In this document: piece by piece, positions 32,368-32,472 of the stretch
Numbering within the stretch: position 1 is the stretch's first letter
How the letters are laid out: each line of letters opens with the position of its first letter
Origin: an uncultured Chlorobiaceae bacterium
GTDB lineage: Bacteria > Bacteroidota > Chlorobiia > Chlorobiales > Chlorobiaceae
DNA length: 32,472 nucleotides
Assembly: GCA_903939765.1 (NCBI GenBank)
Contig: CAJAIK010000101.1
Coordinates: 1 to 32,472 of the forward strand
Direction of reading: 5' to 3'
Notes under the pieces: generated by a model
The model's database searches: none
What the model was told of the DNA's origin: nothing
Seen by the model: only the letters and a program-made list of their open reading frames with translations
Program-made: the position numbers and the translations under genes

Positions 32368-32472
32368 GTGTCCCGAATGGTTAATCCTTTGTGTTATTAG
32401 AAAGGCTATCTTTAGCCCGTTGAACCGATGCCAGAATTGCATTCGCACTTTTCGTCCATCTGAAAGGTTTTG
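32368..32472 (-). mobile_element. End of an IS630-family insertion sequence
   Basis: The element edge is inferred at GTGTCCCGAATGGTTAATCC (from 32368), adjacent to a TA dinucleotide at 32366-32367, since IS630/Tc1-like elements target and duplicate TA. It contains the transposase 3' end and continues beyond the window, so the other inverted repeat cannot be seen. Confidence 0.55.
32381..32472 (-). CDS. IS630-family transposase, C-terminal end (5' cut by window)
   Basis: The minus-strand frame encodes KPFRWTKSANAILASVQRAK and nine more residues before a TAA at 32383-32381. The KPF-x-WTKSA-x-x-IL pattern is characteristic of the C-terminal tail of IS630-family DDE transposases. Only 29 residues lie in the window, so the catalytic triad is not visible. 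The stop is 13 bases from the inferred element end, as is usual for compact IS elements. Confidence 0.65.
   Translation of the reverse strand, partial: KPFRWTKSANAILASVQRAKDSLSNNTKD

Overview
The window reads as a chromosomal segment of a green sulfur bacterium (Chlorobiota, Chlorobium/Pelodictyon-like). This is inferred from protein character and gene content: a fumarate reductase-type three-subunit complex expected in the reductive TCA cycle, a BioC/BioG biotin pathway, and FeoAB. No rRNA or other marker gene is present to prove it. About 27 kb is dense core genome, mostly on the minus strand; the last 5 kb (from about 27.4 kb) is accessory DNA.

Layout. At 1-120 is the 3' end of a phenylacetate-CoA ligase-like gene. 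At 289-2220 is a secreted VWA protein with an N-terminal carboxypeptidase-regulatory-like domain. A small scar at 2220-2897 holds a serine-recombinase remnant and a 5'-truncated YgjP-type metallopeptidase. From 11.3 kb down to 2.9 kb on the minus strand runs birA-bioB-bioF-bioG-bioC-bioD-bioA followed by a fatty acyl-CoA ligase. The bio genes overlap or nearly abut, and a good BirA operator straddling a sigma70-like promoter lies just upstream of birA. Together they make pimeloyl-ACP by the methyl-ester route (BioC, BioG), close the two rings (BioF, BioA, BioD, BioB) and sense/attach biotin (BirA).

Next come a cell-wall amidase (minus) divergent from topA (plus). topA converges on feoB with an 11-bp 3' overlap, and feoAB is preceded by two hairpins. 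Upstream of these (minus) are an HIT-family hydrolase, a lipoprotein, a CorC/HlyC-type CBS membrane protein and a small eRF1-like protein. sdhC-sdhA-sdhB (minus, 25.1-21.7 kb) encodes a di-haem cytochrome b type succinate dehydrogenase/fumarate reductase. An alpha/beta hydrolase and a cyclase-family metal hydrolase form a two-gene unit, divergent from an RlpA-like lipoprotein gene.

The accessory end (27.4-32.5 kb) contains a CPBP intramembrane protease and an AlbA_2/ATPase regulator gene split by one in-frame TGA and carrying a 12-bp tandem repeat. It also has a Phd/PIN toxin-antitoxin pair with an antitoxin-like remnant fused in frame behind the toxin stop. At the far right are integron-type cassettes: a well-formed attC site at 32075-32144, a possible decayed one at 31600-31676, a DUF4431-like secreted protein, and a second cassette gene cut by the end of an IS630-family element that runs off the window. 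The most notable signals are the cassette/attC structure, the BirA operator, and the several broken genes. I found no wholly new multi-gene system that I can defend.
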